Assembly: GCF_002860285.1 (NCBI RefSeq)
Contig: NZ_PGVF01000016.1
Span: 186,001 to 250,000 of the forward strand
Direction: 5' to 3'
Length of the DNA stretch: 64,000 nt
From: Bacillus sp. M6-12
GTDB lineage: Bacteria > Bacillota > Bacilli > Bacillales > DSM-1321
The translations under genes were made by a program, and so were the position numbers. Numbering within the stretch: position 1 is the stretch's first letter; the number at the start of each line of letters is the position of its first letter. The notes beneath the pieces were generated by a model. That model had not been told where the DNA came from. It did not search any database and was given only the letters and a program-made list of their open reading frames with translations. Of this stretch, positions 17,265 through 25,669 are shown one piece after another.

Positions 17265-18158
17265 ATGAATATCGGATTTATCGGGACAGGTGTTATGGGA
17301 GGAAGGATGGTCAAACGGCTGCTGGAGGCCGGACATGAGGTTGCTGTATATAACCGTTCCCCGGAAAAAGCAGAACCGTTAATTGGGCTTGGGGCATTAA
17401 GGTGCGAAACGGTTGCTTCACTTGCAGGGAGTGTCGACGTCATTTGTACCTGCCTATCTATGCCGAATGATGCCCTCGCTGTTTATCAGGGTCCTGATGG
17501 AATTCTTGAAAATGCAAAGGCATCAGCTATTTGCATCGATTTTACAACAGTTGGCGCAGATACGAGCAGAACCCTTTTTCAAAAAGCTGGAGAAAAAGGC
17601 ATCAGCTATCTTGATGCACCGGTAAGCGGAGGACCTGAAGGAGCAGAACAGGGCACCTTAACAATAATGGTGGGGGGAGAGGAGCGGGTTTATGAAGTTG
17701 TTTTGCCAATGCTGAAGATCCTTGGTACAACCGTTCAATATTTAGGAGCTTCAGGTGCAGGTACGATTGCCAAATTGATCAATCAGTATCTGGTTGCTGT
17801 CCATTCTGTTGCAGCATCTGAAGCTATGGTAGCCGGAGCAGCGCACGGTCTGGATTCAGAGCAGCTATATAAACTTCTGTCCGTAAGTTATGGCGATAGC
17901 AGAATACTACGAAGGCATATGGACAATTTTGTTCTGGATCGCCAATTTGAGCCAGGAGGGGCAGTAAAATACGTACATAAGGATGTCGCGCTCGCGAACA
18001 CATTATTTGAACAAACAGGGATGACCAGGTTTTCAGGAAGGTTTGCAGAGCAATCTTTTGCAAGAGCAATAGAACAGGGCTTGGCTGATAAAGATATGTC
18101 AGCGGTTATCCAGCCCTTAGAAAAGGAAAGTAATATTGAAGTTAAAAAGAGAATATAG
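17265..18158 (+). CDS. Tartronate semialdehyde reductase (2-hydroxy-3-oxopropionate reductase) family
   Basis: 3-hydroxyisobutyrate-dehydrogenase-family reductase of about 297 residues. The Rossmann dinucleotide motif GFIGTGVMGGRM opens the protein. The family substrate block DAPVSGGPEGAEQGTLTIMVGG is near residue 120 and the catalytic Lys is in GAGTIAKLINQYLV near residue 170. The partner gene encodes hydroxypyruvate isomerase, which makes GarR/GlxR-type activity (tartronate semialdehyde to D-glycerate) the best guess over 3-hydroxyisobutyrate. ATG 17265 is preferred: GGGGG lies nine bases upstream, and earlier in-frame starts (17238, 17259) either overlap the upstream gene or sit too close to it. 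A terminator follows. Confidence 0.84.
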   Translation: MNIGFIGTGVMGGRMVKRLLEAGHEVAVYNRSPEKAEPLIGLGALRCETVASLAGSVDVICTCLSMPNDALAVYQGPDGILENAKASAICIDFTTVGADTSRTLFQKAGEKGISYLDAPVSGGPEGAEQGTLTIMVGGEERVYEVVLPMLKILGTTVQYLGASGAGTIAKLINQYLVAVHSVAASEAMVAGAAHGLDSEQLYKLLSVSYGDSRILRRHMDNFVLDRQFEPGGAVKYVHKDVALANTLFEQTGMTRFSGRFAEQSFARAIEQGLADKDMSAVIQPLEKESNIEVKKRI

Positions 18159-18162
18159 GAAC

Positions 18163-18199
18163 AAAGCTCTCATCAGCATATAGGGATGAGAGCTTTTTT
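18163..18199 (+). terminator. Terminator of the hyi-reductase operon
   Basis: AAGCTCTCATC / GATGAGAGCTT stem (11 bp) followed by TTTTTGTTTG. Confidence 0.9.
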
Positions 18200-18249
18200 G
18201 TTTGTTTCACTGGATAAGAAAGCATAACTTTTTGAAATAAGTACATATG

Positions 18250-18460
18250 TCTAGCTTCAGTCCCCAGCCCCCCAAGTGTTGTAACCAAGTGCCGTTACAA
18301 CCTTGGTCATAAGCCAAACCTTCGGAAGGCCAAAAGCTCCTTCTGTCAGCGCTTATTTTATGCTTGTCGGAGGCCCACACGATGTGGGTCAGGACGGCGT
18401 TGCCACAGAACGTGGCGATCTTAGCCGTTCTTCCTCTGACCAGGGCGCTTGTGCTTTTCT
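18250..18460 (+). repeat. Dispersed intergenic repeat of a second type
   Basis: Starting at CTAGCTTCAGTCCCCAGCCCC and ending at GGGCGCTTGTGCTTTTC, this stretch has the ends I recall for a common Bacillaceae repeat (TAGCTNCAGCGCCTAGCCCC ... GCGCTTGCGCTTTTC). It is longer than the usual form: it contains an inserted dyad GTTGTAACC...GGTTACAAC-like segment and a second dyad CCCACACGATGTGGG. Short reading frames across it have no coding character. This element fills most of the gap 18159-18567. Confidence 0.5.
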
Positions 18461-18567
18461 AATAAAGGTGACAAATGTCATCCGCTTCTAGTGACATTAT
18501 CAACTACTGGTTATTGCACCGCTTCACTAAAATGGAATTATCAAGAATAAATGGAGTGGATGTACAG

Positions 18568-19494
18568 ATGTCTTATGCAATTGAATTTAATGGTGTGGAG
18601 AAAGCTTTTGGATCATTTAAGGCCTTAAACGGGCTAAATTTAAAAATAAATGAAGGGCAGGTAACTTCGCTGCTTGGCCCAAACGGGGCAGGAAAGACGA
18701 CGGCAGTGTCATTGATGCTTCACCTATTAAAGCCCACTTCGGGGGAAATAAAAGTGCTGGGCATGGAGCCGAAGCATCCTGAACTGCGGCAAAAGGTAGG
18801 TGCTTTGCTGCAGGAGACAAAGCCGGCTGACGGCTTGAAGGTGGGGGAAATACTTCAGTTATTCCGCAGCTATTACCGCGATCCGCTTTCTTATGAAACG
18901 CTTTTGGATCTTTCCGGCTTGCATAGGGAGGCTAACCGTAAAGCAGCTTCCTTATCAGGCGGGCAGCGAAGAAGGCTTGCATTCGCTCAAAGCATGGCAG
19001 GTAATCCAAGCTTGCTTTTATTGGATGAACCAACAACTGGAATGGATGTAGAAGCCAGAATTCGTTTCTGGGAAGTGATCCGAGCACTTGCATCTGATAG
19101 AAAAACCATCGTCCTAACGACGCATCATTTAGAGGAAGCTGACTCTGTATCTGATCAAATTGCTGTTATTTCTGAAGGCAGGCTGCTGGCTGAGGGAACT
19201 TCAGATTCCCTGAAATCAGGATTTACTACACGGTTTATTTCATTCCGTGCAGATAACCCGCCTAAGACATCTGAACTGCAATCCTTGCCGGGTGTGGAAC
19301 GGGTGGAGCAAAAGAGCGGCTATATTATTCTCCATTCAAAAGAAACGGATGCCTTGCTCACATTTATCATGAATGCAGGATGGGGAATCAGCAATATTCA
19401 GGTTTCATCTGCTACTCTGGAAGACGCGTTCCGCAGCCTGACTGCTCCTGTTGAAAATAAGGCTCCCGCCATTCAAAAAAGGAAAGAGGTATAA
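18568..19494 (+). CDS. ABC transporter ATP-binding protein (YvfR-like)
   Basis: About 308-residue ATPase of the drug/antibiotic exporter type. Walker A is GPNGAGKTT, the ABC signature LSGGQRRRLAFAQSM, Walker B LLLLDEPTTGMD and the switch His in VLTTHHLEEAD. A C-terminal extension of about 90 residues after residue 220 is usual in exporters of the ABC-2 class. ATG 18568 follows GGAGTGG; the frame is open further upstream but runs into the repeat element, so the extension is not real. The order ATPase, permease, histidine kinase, response regulator matches the B. subtilis yvfRSTU cluster. Substrate unknown. Confidence 0.87.
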   Translation: MSYAIEFNGVEKAFGSFKALNGLNLKINEGQVTSLLGPNGAGKTTAVSLMLHLLKPTSGEIKVLGMEPKHPELRQKVGALLQETKPADGLKVGEILQLFRSYYRDPLSYETLLDLSGLHREANRKAASLSGGQRRRLAFAQSMAGNPSLLLLDEPTTGMDVEARIRFWEVIRALASDRKTIVLTTHHLEEADSVSDQIAVISEGRLLAEGTSDSLKSGFTTRFISFRADNPPKTSELQSLPGVERVEQKSGYIILHSKETDALLTFIMNAGWGISNIQVSSATLEDAFRSLTAPVENKAPAIQKRKEV

Positions 19495-19497
19495 GGT

Positions 19498-20238
19498 ATG
19501 AAGATGTTTTATGCGCAATGGAAGGCGGAGACGCTCAGAATTATTAGAAGTCCCTTTTTTATGATTTTTTCAATCGTGATGCCTATAACTTTTTATTTTC
19601 TTTTTGCGAGCCTGAATGGACCCGAATTGAAGATAGGCGGTACTACATGGGGTGTATATTCTTTAATGTCGATGACTGCTTTCAGTTTGATTGGGACTGC
19701 AGTATCACAATTCGGAATTCGGCTGGCATATGAGCGGAAGGAGGGATGGATCAGGCAGCTGCAGCTCACTCCGCTGCCAATGGCAACATGGCTTTCCGCA
19801 AAATTGGCTTCTCAATTACTGATTCATCTTTGCATCATCCTGCTGCTTTTTCCTGTTGCCGCCTTTGTATATGGCTTGGAATTATCGTTCAGCAAGTGGT
19901 TTTTATGCGGATTATGGCTGCTGGCTGGAAGCGTGCCGTTCCTGGCAATCGGCGCCCTTGTCGGAACAATGAAGAATGCTGATGCAGCAACGGCAATTTC
20001 CAATGTGCTGCTGATGGGAATGGCTGTCGCCGGCGGTTTATGGATGCCGCTTGAAACATTGCCAGGCTGGCTGCAGAAGGCAGCCGAATGGCTTCCTTCT
20101 TACCATTATGCAAAAGGTGCATGGGACACTCTGGCCGGCCAAACCATTTCAATGGAAAATATTGCTTTTCTTATATCGTGCACTGTTTTCTTTATGGTAT
20201 TATCAAGCTATATTTTGAAGAAACGGGAAGCGATATAA
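19498..20238 (+). CDS. ABC-2 type transporter permease (YvfS-like)
   Basis: The 246-residue permease has about six transmembrane segments: FFMIFSIVMPITFYFLFASL near the N-terminus, a central cluster, and a last helix IAFLISCTVFFMVLSSYIL. The amphipathic loop with YERKEGWIRQLQLTPLPMATWLSAKL and the late block GGLWMPLETLPGWLQKAAEWLPSYHYAKGAW are typical of ABC-2 exporter permeases. It starts four bases after the ATPase gene and is followed directly by the kinase gene. It would form the membrane part of an efflux system whose expression is set by the adjacent two-component pair. Confidence 0.87.
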   Translation: MKMFYAQWKAETLRIIRSPFFMIFSIVMPITFYFLFASLNGPELKIGGTTWGVYSLMSMTAFSLIGTAVSQFGIRLAYERKEGWIRQLQLTPLPMATWLSAKLASQLLIHLCIILLLFPVAAFVYGLELSFSKWFLCGLWLLAGSVPFLAIGALVGTMKNADAATAISNVLLMGMAVAGGLWMPLETLPGWLQKAAEWLPSYHYAKGAWDTLAGQTISMENIAFLISCTVFFMVLSSYILKKREAI

Positions 20239-21375
20239 TTGAAAACTGTGTTTCATAAACTATTCCCTGAGCGAGAGGGCATGCTCCCATATTTTTACCT
20301 TGCTAATATTGCAATACCTATCATATTCATGCTGCAGGAGCCGGCGACATCAAAACTTTATCTCGGTCTGTCATTGATCGGGGTTCTGCTCGTTTTATTC
20401 AGGCAGTCTTACTGGGATGCCGGCCGCACTAATATTTATATCGGGTTGATGTTTGGGATCACGCTTTTTCTTGGATTCACTTATCATCCAATGTATTTGT
20501 ATATGGTGTTTATTTTTTTAAATCTGATGAATCGCCTTCCAGCCAGAACACTTTATCTGTTCTGCGGAGGTTTTGCAGCCGGGAGCATTTTAATCGTTAT
20601 TACTTCGGGGATTTTTACCAGATTTGATTATCTTCTAAGCATATTGCCCCCGTTAATCGGCGGCACAATTCTGCCATTTATCGTAAAAGCTTCCGTGGGG
20701 TATAAGGAAATGTCCCACCGGCTGCAGGCCGCAAACGAAACGATTGAGGTGCTTGCCCAGCAAGCAGAGCGGCAGCGGATTGCCCAGGAGCTGCATGATA
20801 CGCTTGGGCATACACTATCGTTAATTTCTTTAAAAAGCGAGCTTATTGAAAGGATTGCAAACCGCAATCCACAGCGTGTGGAAGCTGAAGCGCGCGAGAT
20901 ACACAATACCGCTCGTTCAGCTCTAAAACAAATGAGGGCTCTAGTATCTGATATGAATGCGATGAAGCTGGAAGAGGAAGTTTCCCACGCCAAAACGTTA
21001 GCAGCTGCAGCAGGAATACAGCTGGAAATCAAATGGGCTGAAGTGCCTGAATTGACAAACCTGCAGGAAAAAATAATGGCCATGAGCTTCCGTGAATGCA
21101 TGACCAACGTTGTCAGGCATAGCCGGGCCAGCCGCTGTGAAGTTATTTTAAAAAACATGGATGCAGCTCTAAGCTTAAGTGTAAAGGATAATGGAGAGGG
21201 ATTTGACCCATTGCTTCTAACAGGAAATCATGGGAACGGGATCAGCGGCATCAAAGAGCGGCTGCAGCTTGTGGAAGGCAGGCTAGTAATTGAATCCAGC
21301 CCTGGAAAAGGAGCGGTCTTTACCTTTGAAATTCCAAAAGTAATCAGACAAAATCTTGAGGGAGATGCAGTATGA
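20239..21375 (+). CDS. Sensor histidine kinase, HisKA_3 family (YvfT-like)
   Basis: The 378-residue kinase has five or so N-terminal transmembrane helices (residues about 15-155) and almost no extracytoplasmic loop, the intramembrane-sensing layout. The dimerisation/phosphoacceptor block RQRIAQELHDTLGHTLSLISLKSEL (His near residue 185) and an HATPase domain with NVVRHSRASRCEV (N box), DNGEGFDP (G1) and GNGISGIKERLQ (G2) follow. It starts with TTG abutting the permease stop, and its 3' end overlaps the response regulator by four bases. It probably senses damage or a drug at the membrane and controls the ABC exporter upstream. Confidence 0.9.
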   Translation: MKTVFHKLFPEREGMLPYFYLANIAIPIIFMLQEPATSKLYLGLSLIGVLLVLFRQSYWDAGRTNIYIGLMFGITLFLGFTYHPMYLYMVFIFLNLMNRLPARTLYLFCGGFAAGSILIVITSGIFTRFDYLLSILPPLIGGTILPFIVKASVGYKEMSHRLQAANETIEVLAQQAERQRIAQELHDTLGHTLSLISLKSELIERIANRNPQRVEAEAREIHNTARSALKQMRALVSDMNAMKLEEEVSHAKTLAAAAGIQLEIKWAEVPELTNLQEKIMAMSFRECMTNVVRHSRASRCEVILKNMDAALSLSVKDNGEGFDPLLLTGNHGNGISGIKERLQLVEGRLVIESSPGKGAVFTFEIPKVIRQNLEGDAV

Positions 21376-21977
21376 TTCGAATAGTACTTGGGGAAGACCA
21401 GCAAATGCTGCTGGGAGCACTTGCAGCCCTGCTTGAACTGGAGGGGGATATGGAAGTAGTTGCACAAGGCAAGGATGGAGCTGAAGCATTGGAGCTGGTT
21501 AGGGTCCATCAGCCTGATATTCTAATAGCGGATATTGAAATGCCGGTCATGAGTGGATTGGATGTCGCTGAAAGCTTGAAGCAGTCTGGTAATCCATGTA
21601 AAGTGATTATTTTAACTACTTTTGCGAGATCAGGGTATTTTCAGCGGGCAATTGCCGCAGGCATTCCAGGTTATTTACTGAAGGATACCCCAAGCCATGA
21701 GCTGGCTGATGCGGTTCGCCGGGTACATGAAGGCAAGCGGGTTATCTCCCCTGAGCTGTCATTGGTAATGTTCGAGGAAAAAAATCCCCTGACCGAGCGC
21801 GAAATGGAAGTATTGGGGCTGGCTGCGGCCGGACAGACAACAAAGGAAATCTCGAAAACACTTTTCCTATCATATGGCACGGTCCGGAATTACATGTCAG
21901 AGATCATCAGCAAACTGGGAGCAACGAACCGTATGGAAGCTGTGAACCAGGCCCGTTCAAAAGGGTGGATTAAATAG
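21372..21977 (+). CDS. LuxR-type response regulator (YvfU-like)
   Basis: NarL-class regulator of 201 residues. The receiver domain has the acidic pair GEDQQML, the phospho-Asp in ILIADIEMPVMSG (about residue 54), Thr in ILTTFARSGY and Lys in GYLLKDTPS. The C-terminal LuxR helix-turn-helix is NPLTEREMEVLGLAAAGQTTKEISKTLFLSYGTVRNYMSEIISKL. It is translationally coupled to the kinase gene and closes the four-gene unit before a terminator. The likely target is its own operon, but no promoter repeat could be assigned because a repeat element lies immediately upstream of the first gene. Confidence 0.92.
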   Translation: MIRIVLGEDQQMLLGALAALLELEGDMEVVAQGKDGAEALELVRVHQPDILIADIEMPVMSGLDVAESLKQSGNPCKVIILTTFARSGYFQRAIAAGIPGYLLKDTPSHELADAVRRVHEGKRVISPELSLVMFEEKNPLTEREMEVLGLAAAGQTTKEISKTLFLSYGTVRNYMSEIISKLGATNRMEAVNQARSKGWIK

Positions 21978-21995
21978 TATACTGTATGTGCGCCC

Positions 21996-22034
21996 GAAAC
22001 TGTTATGGATTTTTGATAACAGTTTCTTATTTTT
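21996..22034 (+). terminator. Terminator of the ABC/two-component operon
   Basis: GAAACTGTTAT / ATAACAGTTTC (11 bp) with TTATTTTTA tail. Confidence 0.85.
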
Positions 22035-22159
22035 ACTATCCTAAACGCTTGGTCTGCGGGCAGAAAATCGTACTTGTCATATAAACTTGTAAAAAATAAG
22101 AGTAATATTTTCCACTTGGTTAATTTAGATGCTGTGAAAGGGGGAGATCCCCCGAATCG

Positions 22160-22270
22160 CGATAATTTATTTATCCAAAATTCGAAATAATTTTGCCGAA
22201 TCTAAATTAATTTCGCCAACATGGCAATTAATTCGGCCGTTTTTCATTTTATTCGGCCAAACTGCCAAGG
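22160..22270. repeat. AT-rich degenerate repeat array (AATTAATTTCGCC type)
   Basis: Successive related blocks TAAATTAATTTCGCC, GCAATTAATTCGGCC and TTTTATTCGGCC, plus two weaker ones before them, recur every 20-30 bases. The array sits at the 3' end of the flavin monooxygenase gene. Related blocks occur at 23437 and 27126. A short GGGGG/CCCCC hairpin lies just before it. I see no gene in 21978-22284. Confidence 0.5.
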
Positions 22271-22284
22271 AGGTCACATTTTCC

Positions 22285-23280
22285 TTAGTCCAGTAAGGCT
22301 TGTGCCAGTAACTTGTAGGAATGCATTTTTGCTTCATAATCAAAAATGTTTGTAATCACCATAAATTCATCAGTCCGGTAGATTTCGCTTAACAGACGGA
22401 GCTCTTCGTTCACTTTATCGGGAGTTCCAATAATTGTTCTTTTTCTGTTTTGTTTAATTATTTCCCGGTCATCTATTCCTAGAACTGTTTTTTTTGCATC
22501 ACTAATAGATGGAATGGTTGTATCCGTACCCTTGCCTGTGTTTAAGAGCCATATGTCCTGGCTTAATGCGAGCTCTTCAGCCTCTCTTTCGGTCTCCGCG
22601 CAGACTACAAAAATGCAGACATTCATTCTAGGCTGGAAAAGGTGTGAAGAATTCTGAAAGCTTGAGAAATACTCTTCTGTTGCCCTTTGTCCGCTGGAAG
22701 GGTTAATGAAATGCCCAAAGGTGAAGGCGATCCCGTTCTCAGCAGCAACCCGCGCACCGCGATGTGAAATGCCGAGAAGCCAAATTTCCGGAGTGCTATC
22801 TGATATTGGAGTTGCCTTGACATCAGAATATGGGTGGTTTTCAGGCAGGGTGTCAGTTAGATAACCTTTTAAATCCTGAAGCTGGCGAGGAAATTCATTC
22901 AAGCTTTTCCTTAAGCTGTCTGTAAGCGCAAGACGGGTTGAGGCAGATCCACCAGGAGAACGGCCTATGCCCAAGTCAATCCTGTTTGGAAATAATGCCT
23001 CCAGCGTCTTAAAGTTTTCAGCTACTTTAAAAGGGCTATACTGCGGCAGCAATACGCCCCCAGAGCCTACACGGATTTTACTGGTCTGGGATGCGATATG
23101 TGAAATCAGCACTTCAGGTGAAGTGCTGGCCAATCCATTTGTATTATGATGTTCGGCTGCCCAGAAGCGCGTATAGCCAAGTTCCTCTGTTAATTTTGCC
23201 AAGTTTAATGTGTTCTTTAACGCGGTTCTTGCATCGGAACCCCGGGAAATTGGTGATTGATCGAGAACGCTCAGCTGCAT
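22285..23280 (-). CDS. LLM class flavin-dependent oxidoreductase (luciferase-like)
   Basis: Luciferase-like monooxygenase of 331 residues. It opens with LSVLDQSPISRGSDA and carries LAKLTEELGYTRFWAAEHHNTNGLASTSPEVLI, then VGSGGVLLPQYSPFKVAENFKTLEALFPNRIDLGIGRSPGG, all diagnostic of the MsnO8/YceB-like group. It uses reduced flavin and oxygen on an unidentified substrate. ATG 23280 is chosen over an upstream in-frame ATG because GGAAGGAG lies just before it. It stands alone between two repeat arrays, so the neighbours give no functional hint. Confidence 0.88.
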   Translation of the reverse strand: MQLSVLDQSPISRGSDARTALKNTLNLAKLTEELGYTRFWAAEHHNTNGLASTSPEVLISHIASQTSKIRVGSGGVLLPQYSPFKVAENFKTLEALFPNRIDLGIGRSPGGSASTRLALTDSLRKSLNEFPRQLQDLKGYLTDTLPENHPYSDVKATPISDSTPEIWLLGISHRGARVAAENGIAFTFGHFINPSSGQRATEEYFSSFQNSSHLFQPRMNVCIFVVCAETEREAEELALSQDIWLLNTGKGTDTTIPSISDAKKTVLGIDDREIIKQNRKRTIIGTPDKVNEELRLLSEIYRTDEFMVITNIFDYEAKMHSYKLLAQALLD

Positions 23281-23436
23281 AGGGGATTCTCCTTCCATCC
23301 TTTTCGGTCTGTTTAGATGTTATTTTACACGAACACTGCTCAAGCTGAAAAGCAAAGGAAAAATGCATTTGTGGTTTTCCCTCATAGTTAATCCAAAAAC
23401 TAAAATTAGACCGGATTTGCTTATTTATCAGTGAAA

Positions 23437-23516
23437 AAAATTAATTCCGTGAAAACCAGGATAATTCCGTGAGAATAAAATTAATTCCGCGAAAACCAGG
23501 ATAATTCCATGAATAT
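23437..23516. repeat. 40-bp tandem duplication (AATTAATTCCGYGAAAACCAGG)
   Basis: Two consecutive 40-bp units (23437-23476, 23477-23516) differ at four positions. Each unit is itself two related halves: AATTAATTCCGTGAAAACC and ATAATTCCGTGAGAAT. It lies in the gap 23281-23640 between the monooxygenase and the response regulator, in which I see no gene. The motif resembles the arrays at 22160 and 27126. Confidence 0.75.
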
Positions 23517-23640
23517 TAGTGTTACAGTAATGCCCAGACCATTCCGATAAGAAACTGCAACTAATAAAAATACCAAATTGTCTGAAACAAAATAAAAGCT
23601 TCAAAAATTTAATGGGAGGCATTCATACAGTTATATGCAG

Positions 23641-24291
23641 TTAAACTAAATCTTCTTTTTTGGCCTTATTTACCGCATGCAGCCGGTCGTTGACATCCAG
23701 CTTGTGATAGATGCTTGAAATATAGTTTTTTACAGTGCCCTCTGATAAGTTCAGCTTTTCGGCAATCAGTTTATTGGAAAGCCCCATTGCAAGGTTCTTT
23801 AGGACTTGCTCCTCCCTGACAGTCAGGCTGTATCTGGAAGCAGGGGAAGAAACAATTTTTTCAGTGGGATTGTTTAACTGCTGGATGAGCTGCTTTGCAA
23901 TATCATTTGGAAGCAAAGTCCCGCCTCTATGTATCAATTTTATTCCGGCAATCAGATCATTAGGGTGTATAGCTTTAAGGAGATATCCTTCTGCTCCTAT
24001 AGTCAAGGTTTCCAGGACGTGATCAATTTCCTGAAATGTTGTTAAGATGATAATCCGTACATGGGGCCATCGCTGCTTGATGAGCCTGGTAGCCTCAATT
24101 CCATTCATTTCTGGCATTTGGATATCCATTAGAATGACATCGGGCAGTTCTTTTTCACAAAGTTCGATTGCCTGCTTCCCATTCCGAGCTAGAGCTATCA
24201 CATTTAATTGTGTATCAGTATTTAAAACAAATGCGAGACTTTCCCGGATTAATTCCTGGTCGTCTGCAAGCATTAACTTAATTGTACTCAT
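23641..24291 (-). CDS. LuxR-type response regulator
   Basis: The 216-residue NarL-family regulator has the receiver acidic pair ADDQELI, phospho-Asp in VILMDIQMPEMNG, Thr in IILTTFQEID and Lys in GYLLKAIHP. The C-terminal HTH runs YSLTVREEQVLKNLAMGLSNKLIAEKLNLSEGTVKNYISSIYHKL. It starts three bases after the kinase gene on the same strand; AAGGAGG is within the kinase 3' end, somewhat far (12 bases) from the ATG. The target genes are not evident, since neither flanking gene is an ABC exporter. Confidence 0.92.
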   Translation of the reverse strand: MSTIKLMLADDQELIRESLAFVLNTDTQLNVIALARNGKQAIELCEKELPDVILMDIQMPEMNGIEATRLIKQRWPHVRIIILTTFQEIDHVLETLTIGAEGYLLKAIHPNDLIAGIKLIHRGGTLLPNDIAKQLIQQLNNPTEKIVSSPASRYSLTVREEQVLKNLAMGLSNKLIAEKLNLSEGTVKNYISSIYHKLDVNDRLHAVNKAKKEDLV

Positions 24292-24294
24292 TGC

Positions 24295-25491
24295 TTACAC
24301 ATTCCTCCTTACCGGAACAGTGCAAATCAAGGAAAACTGCCCAGTACTGTTATTGGTTATTTCCAATCTGCCCTGCAGCTGTTCGAGCCGGTCCTTCATA
24401 GCATTTAATCCAAAACCTAAATCGCCAGCAATAAATGTATGTCCGTTATTTTCAATAACTAATTCGATTGAATCTGTTCTAAAAGTAAGAAATGCTTTTA
24501 TTTCGGTTGCATGTCCGTGCCGTTTTGCATTTGTTATCGCTTCTTGCATGCATCTGATAAAAGTTAACTTTGTTTGCTGGGATACAGGGCACTCTTCACC
24601 GAAGCATTGAAACTGAATGAAAGTTCCTGTATGTGCTGCAAACTCAAGCGCGATTTGTTCAAGCTGACTGGACAGCGGCATATCTTCCTCCGAGGGAGCA
24701 ATGCTATGGATGCTTTTGCGGATTTCATCCAGCCCTTTTCTGGATAGTTCGGCAAGGCCCTCTACCTTTGTTTTAGCCATTTCAGGCTCAAGCTCAAGCA
24801 TATACCTGATGGCATCAAGCCCGACTGTAATCGATGTAAAATGGTGCCCAATGGAATCATGCAGTTCTTTTGCGAGCCTGTTTCGTTCTTCAAGCAGTGT
24901 GAGCTGTTCAACTTTAACAGCATATTGCTCAAGAATTTTGTTTTGCTCCTGGATAAAATTGCTTTGGGCTGTGTTCTCTTCAAGAAGCTGTTCTCTTTTT
25001 ATATGAGAACGGACGATTACATTCAGACAAGCTCCAAATGCAAAAAAGACAAACACATCAATGTATTGAACTATAAAAATAGTAAAACTCTCCGCTGACC
25101 AATACCTCGCCCCGGGAAGGATAAGCAGGAAAACCGGGAATGTCCATGCCGAGGTTTGCCTGGACGCCAAATAACCAATCATGAATGCCGGCAGCAGAAG
25201 GAAGACGCTTCCAAAGTTTAAGGTAAGAAATATATTTGTGTAAACCGTAAAAAAGCCGGTTACTGCAAGTTCGGATAGAGCATACAGCTGGCGGTTGATA
25301 TAGCCGGGACGCCAGAAAAGATTAGGAACTACAAAAGAGGCTGTTACCAGCAGTGCAAAAAAACTAAAAGGCAAGCCTTCCAAATCAGCCTGGTTAACAA
25401 AATAATAAACAACTCCGATAATATACCAGCTGGCCCTCAGCGAAAAAATAAACCAATCGATCCACAGCCAGCTTCTCTTTTCTGTGTTCAT
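24295..25491 (-). CDS. Sensor histidine kinase, HisKA_3 family
   Basis: About 398 residues. The N-terminal third is membrane embedded (five or six helices). A coiled stretch (EENTAQSNFIQEQNKILEQY) leads into the phosphoacceptor block RNRLAKELHDSIGHHFTSITVGL and an HATPase domain with EAITNAKRHGHATEI, VIENNGHTF and GFGLNAMKDRLEQL. ATG 25491 is preferred because AGAGGTG lies six bases before it; an upstream in-frame ATG would put that site inside the gene. It forms a pair with the regulator downstream and is divergent from the alpha/beta hydrolase gene, which may share its control region. Confidence 0.9.
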   Translation of the reverse strand: MNTEKRSWLWIDWFIFSLRASWYIIGVVYYFVNQADLEGLPFSFFALLVTASFVVPNLFWRPGYINRQLYALSELAVTGFFTVYTNIFLTLNFGSVFLLLPAFMIGYLASRQTSAWTFPVFLLILPGARYWSAESFTIFIVQYIDVFVFFAFGACLNVIVRSHIKREQLLEENTAQSNFIQEQNKILEQYAVKVEQLTLLEERNRLAKELHDSIGHHFTSITVGLDAIRYMLELEPEMAKTKVEGLAELSRKGLDEIRKSIHSIAPSEEDMPLSSQLEQIALEFAAHTGTFIQFQCFGEECPVSQQTKLTFIRCMQEAITNAKRHGHATEIKAFLTFRTDSIELVIENNGHTFIAGDLGFGLNAMKDRLEQLQGRLEITNNSTGQFSLICTVPVRRNV

Positions 25492-25669
25492 CCAAGGCAC
25501 CTCTATCATTCCAGTAATCTACAACCCTAATTTTACTAAAATCAGGCATGCAGTAATAGATGATGATCATAAAAATATTTCTTACTTATATGACCTGCTT
25601 CACTGTTATGGTATGACTGAATTTCAGTATTCTTTAATCAGAAATGAAAGACTGGGAGAGATGGTTGGT

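Noticed and set aside
18303..18491. 62-codon frame across the long dispersed repeat
   Set aside because: Lies entirely inside a repeat element and has no coding pattern.
24047..24610. 187-codon plus-strand frame opposite the second kinase/regulator pair
   Set aside because: An antisense shadow of two clearly coding genes; composition is typical of a shadow.
25484..25669. N-terminal extension of the alpha/beta hydrolase frame
   Set aside because: Overlaps the divergent kinase gene; a good ribosome binding site and membrane anchor begin at 25661/25670.
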